From: Paracidovorax wautersii
GTDB taxonomy: Bacteria > Pseudomonadota > Gammaproteobacteria > Burkholderiales > Burkholderiaceae_C
DNA length: 64,000 bases
Reading direction: 5' to 3'
NCBI RefSeq assembly: GCF_900113035.1
Contig: NZ_FONX01000021.1
Coordinates: 1-64,000, forward strand
The notes under the pieces are model-generated. The model did not search any database. It saw only the letters and a list, made by a program, of their open reading frames with translations, and was not told where the DNA came from. The translations under genes were made by a program, and so were the position numbers. The stretch's first letter is position 1. Every line of letters starts with the position of its first letter. This document shows positions 63,423 through 64,000 of this stretch, in pieces.

Positions 63423-64000
63423 GTGACGGCCCCCACGCCCGAATCCGCCCTGCCGCCCGCCAGCCTGCTGCAGCTGATCTGGCTCGCCTCCCCCGCGCTG
63501 CCGGTGGGCGGCTTTTCGTATTCCGAAGGGCTGGAAGTGGCGGTGGACCGCGCAGGCGTCAGCACCGAAGCCGCCGCCGCCGACTGGCTGGCCGCGCAAT
63601 TGCAGCTCACCCAGGCACGCGGCGACATGGCCGTGCTGCAGCAGGCGCTCGCCGCCTGGCGCGACGGCGACCACGCCCGCGTGCGCGCCCTGAACGACTG
63701 GGTGCTGCAGACCCGCGAAAGCAGCGAAATGCGCCTGCAGACCGAGCAGATGGGCCGCTCCTTCGGCGACTGGCTGCGCAACCACCATGCGGGCGATGCC
63801 GACCGGCTGCGCGACGTGGCCCTGCTCGCTGCTCTGCCGCCCACCTACCCCATCGCCTTCGCGCTCGCGGCCGCCGCCACGCAGGCCGGCGCGCGCGACG
63901 TGCTGCTGGCCTACACCTTCGGCTGGGCCGAGAACATGGTGCAGGCCGCCATCAAGGCCGTGCCGCTGGGCCAGAGCGCGGGCCAGCGCATCCTGTCGCG
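63423..64000 (+). CDS. ureF: Urease accessory protein UreF, truncated by the window end
   Basis: The frame is open from a GTG at 63423 to the right edge; about 192 codons are visible of a family length of about 225-235. The start [20 protein letters not shown] then [20 protein letters not shown] is canonical UreF, and [20 protein letters not shown] near the end is also typical. UreF with UreD and UreG delivers nickel to urease. The GTG start is 7 bp after the ureE stop. The 3-prime part, and presumably ureG, lie outside the window. Confidence 0.93.
   Translation, partial: MTAPTPESALPPASLLQLIWLASPALPVGGFSYSEGLEVAVDRAGVSTEAAAADWLAAQLQLTQARGDMAVLQQALAAWRDGDHARVRALNDWVLQTRESSEMRLQTEQMGRSFGDWLRNHHAGDADRLRDVALLAALPPTYPIAFALAAAATQAGARDVLLAYTFGWAENMVQAAIKAVPLGQSAGQRILS

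Overview
The window is GC-rich (roughly two thirds G+C by eye), densely coding DNA that looks like the chromosome of a betaproteobacterium of the family Comamonadaceae, closest in style to Acidovorax. The grounds are the urease order ureA-hupE/ureJ-ureB-ureC-GNAT-ureE-ureF, the urt urea transporter, and short intergenic repeats of a type I associate with this family (hairpins near 64-91, 3905-4020, 33907-33965, 35397-35545). I saw no phage genes, transposases, rRNA, tRNA or CRISPR arrays.

Layout. 1-5.3 kb (minus strand): urtA-urtB-urtC-urtD, an ABC urea importer. 5.3-20.1 kb (plus): one long catabolic operon behind a perfect-looking sigma-54 promoter (5585-5600). It holds a class II aldolase, a complete peptide/opine-type ABC importer with a double-domain ATPase, a 2-hydroxyacid dehydrogenase, two class III PLP enzymes, two histone-deacetylase-like amidohydrolases, an EamA exporter, a GntR regulator and a hydroxylysine-kinase-like phosphotransferase. 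The kinase/phospholyase pair beside two deacetylases suggests breakdown of an N-acylated amino alcohol as a nitrogen source; this is the best candidate here for an undescribed pathway. 20.1-21.6 kb: a fluoride riboswitch and a CLC-F type fluoride/proton antiporter. 21.6-25.6 kb: Lrp regulator, a GST-like protein, a YceI-YceI-cytochrome b561 group, and an unknown exported protein. 25.7-33.1 kb: a 5-oxoproline-type locus (biotin carboxylase/biotin carrier fusion, PxpB-PxpC fusion, DUF1445, PxpA, MFS, divergent GntR). 33.2 kb: a CheX-like DUF3334 protein.

34.1-44.8 kb: two operons of CoA-linked catabolism (thiolase, CoA-transferase, enoyl-CoA hydratase, SDR; and enoyl-CoA hydratase, NDP-forming acyl-CoA synthetase, amidohydrolase, alpha/beta hydrolase, NTF2-like) on either side of a MarR gene. 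A 17-bp motif is shared by all three promoters, so the regulon can be read directly from the DNA. 44.9-49.3 kb: a XylR/DmpR-type sigma-54 activator divergent from an aromatic aldehyde dehydrogenase and a coniferyl-alcohol-dehydrogenase-like SDR, with a -24/-12 promoter between. 49.5-54.1 kb: a small Rho-N-like protein, a CHASE4-like/PAS/GGDEF/EAL protein with a degraded EAL site, and a lipoprotein plus secreted protein of unknown function. 54.2-58.9 kb: a LuxR-type response regulator and a 1206-residue fusion of an NCS1 purine/pyrimidine-type transporter, a Cys-rich module, a histidine kinase and a receiver. 59.0-64.0 kb: the urease operon behind a second sigma-54-like promoter; ureF runs off the right edge.

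Theme: nitrogen scavenging (urea import, urease, a sigma-54 amino-compound operon, an NCS1-based sensor, 5-oxoproline) together with aromatic or acyl-CoA catabolism. urtE, ureD and ureG are not in the window. Assignments come from reading motifs by eye; no database search was run.
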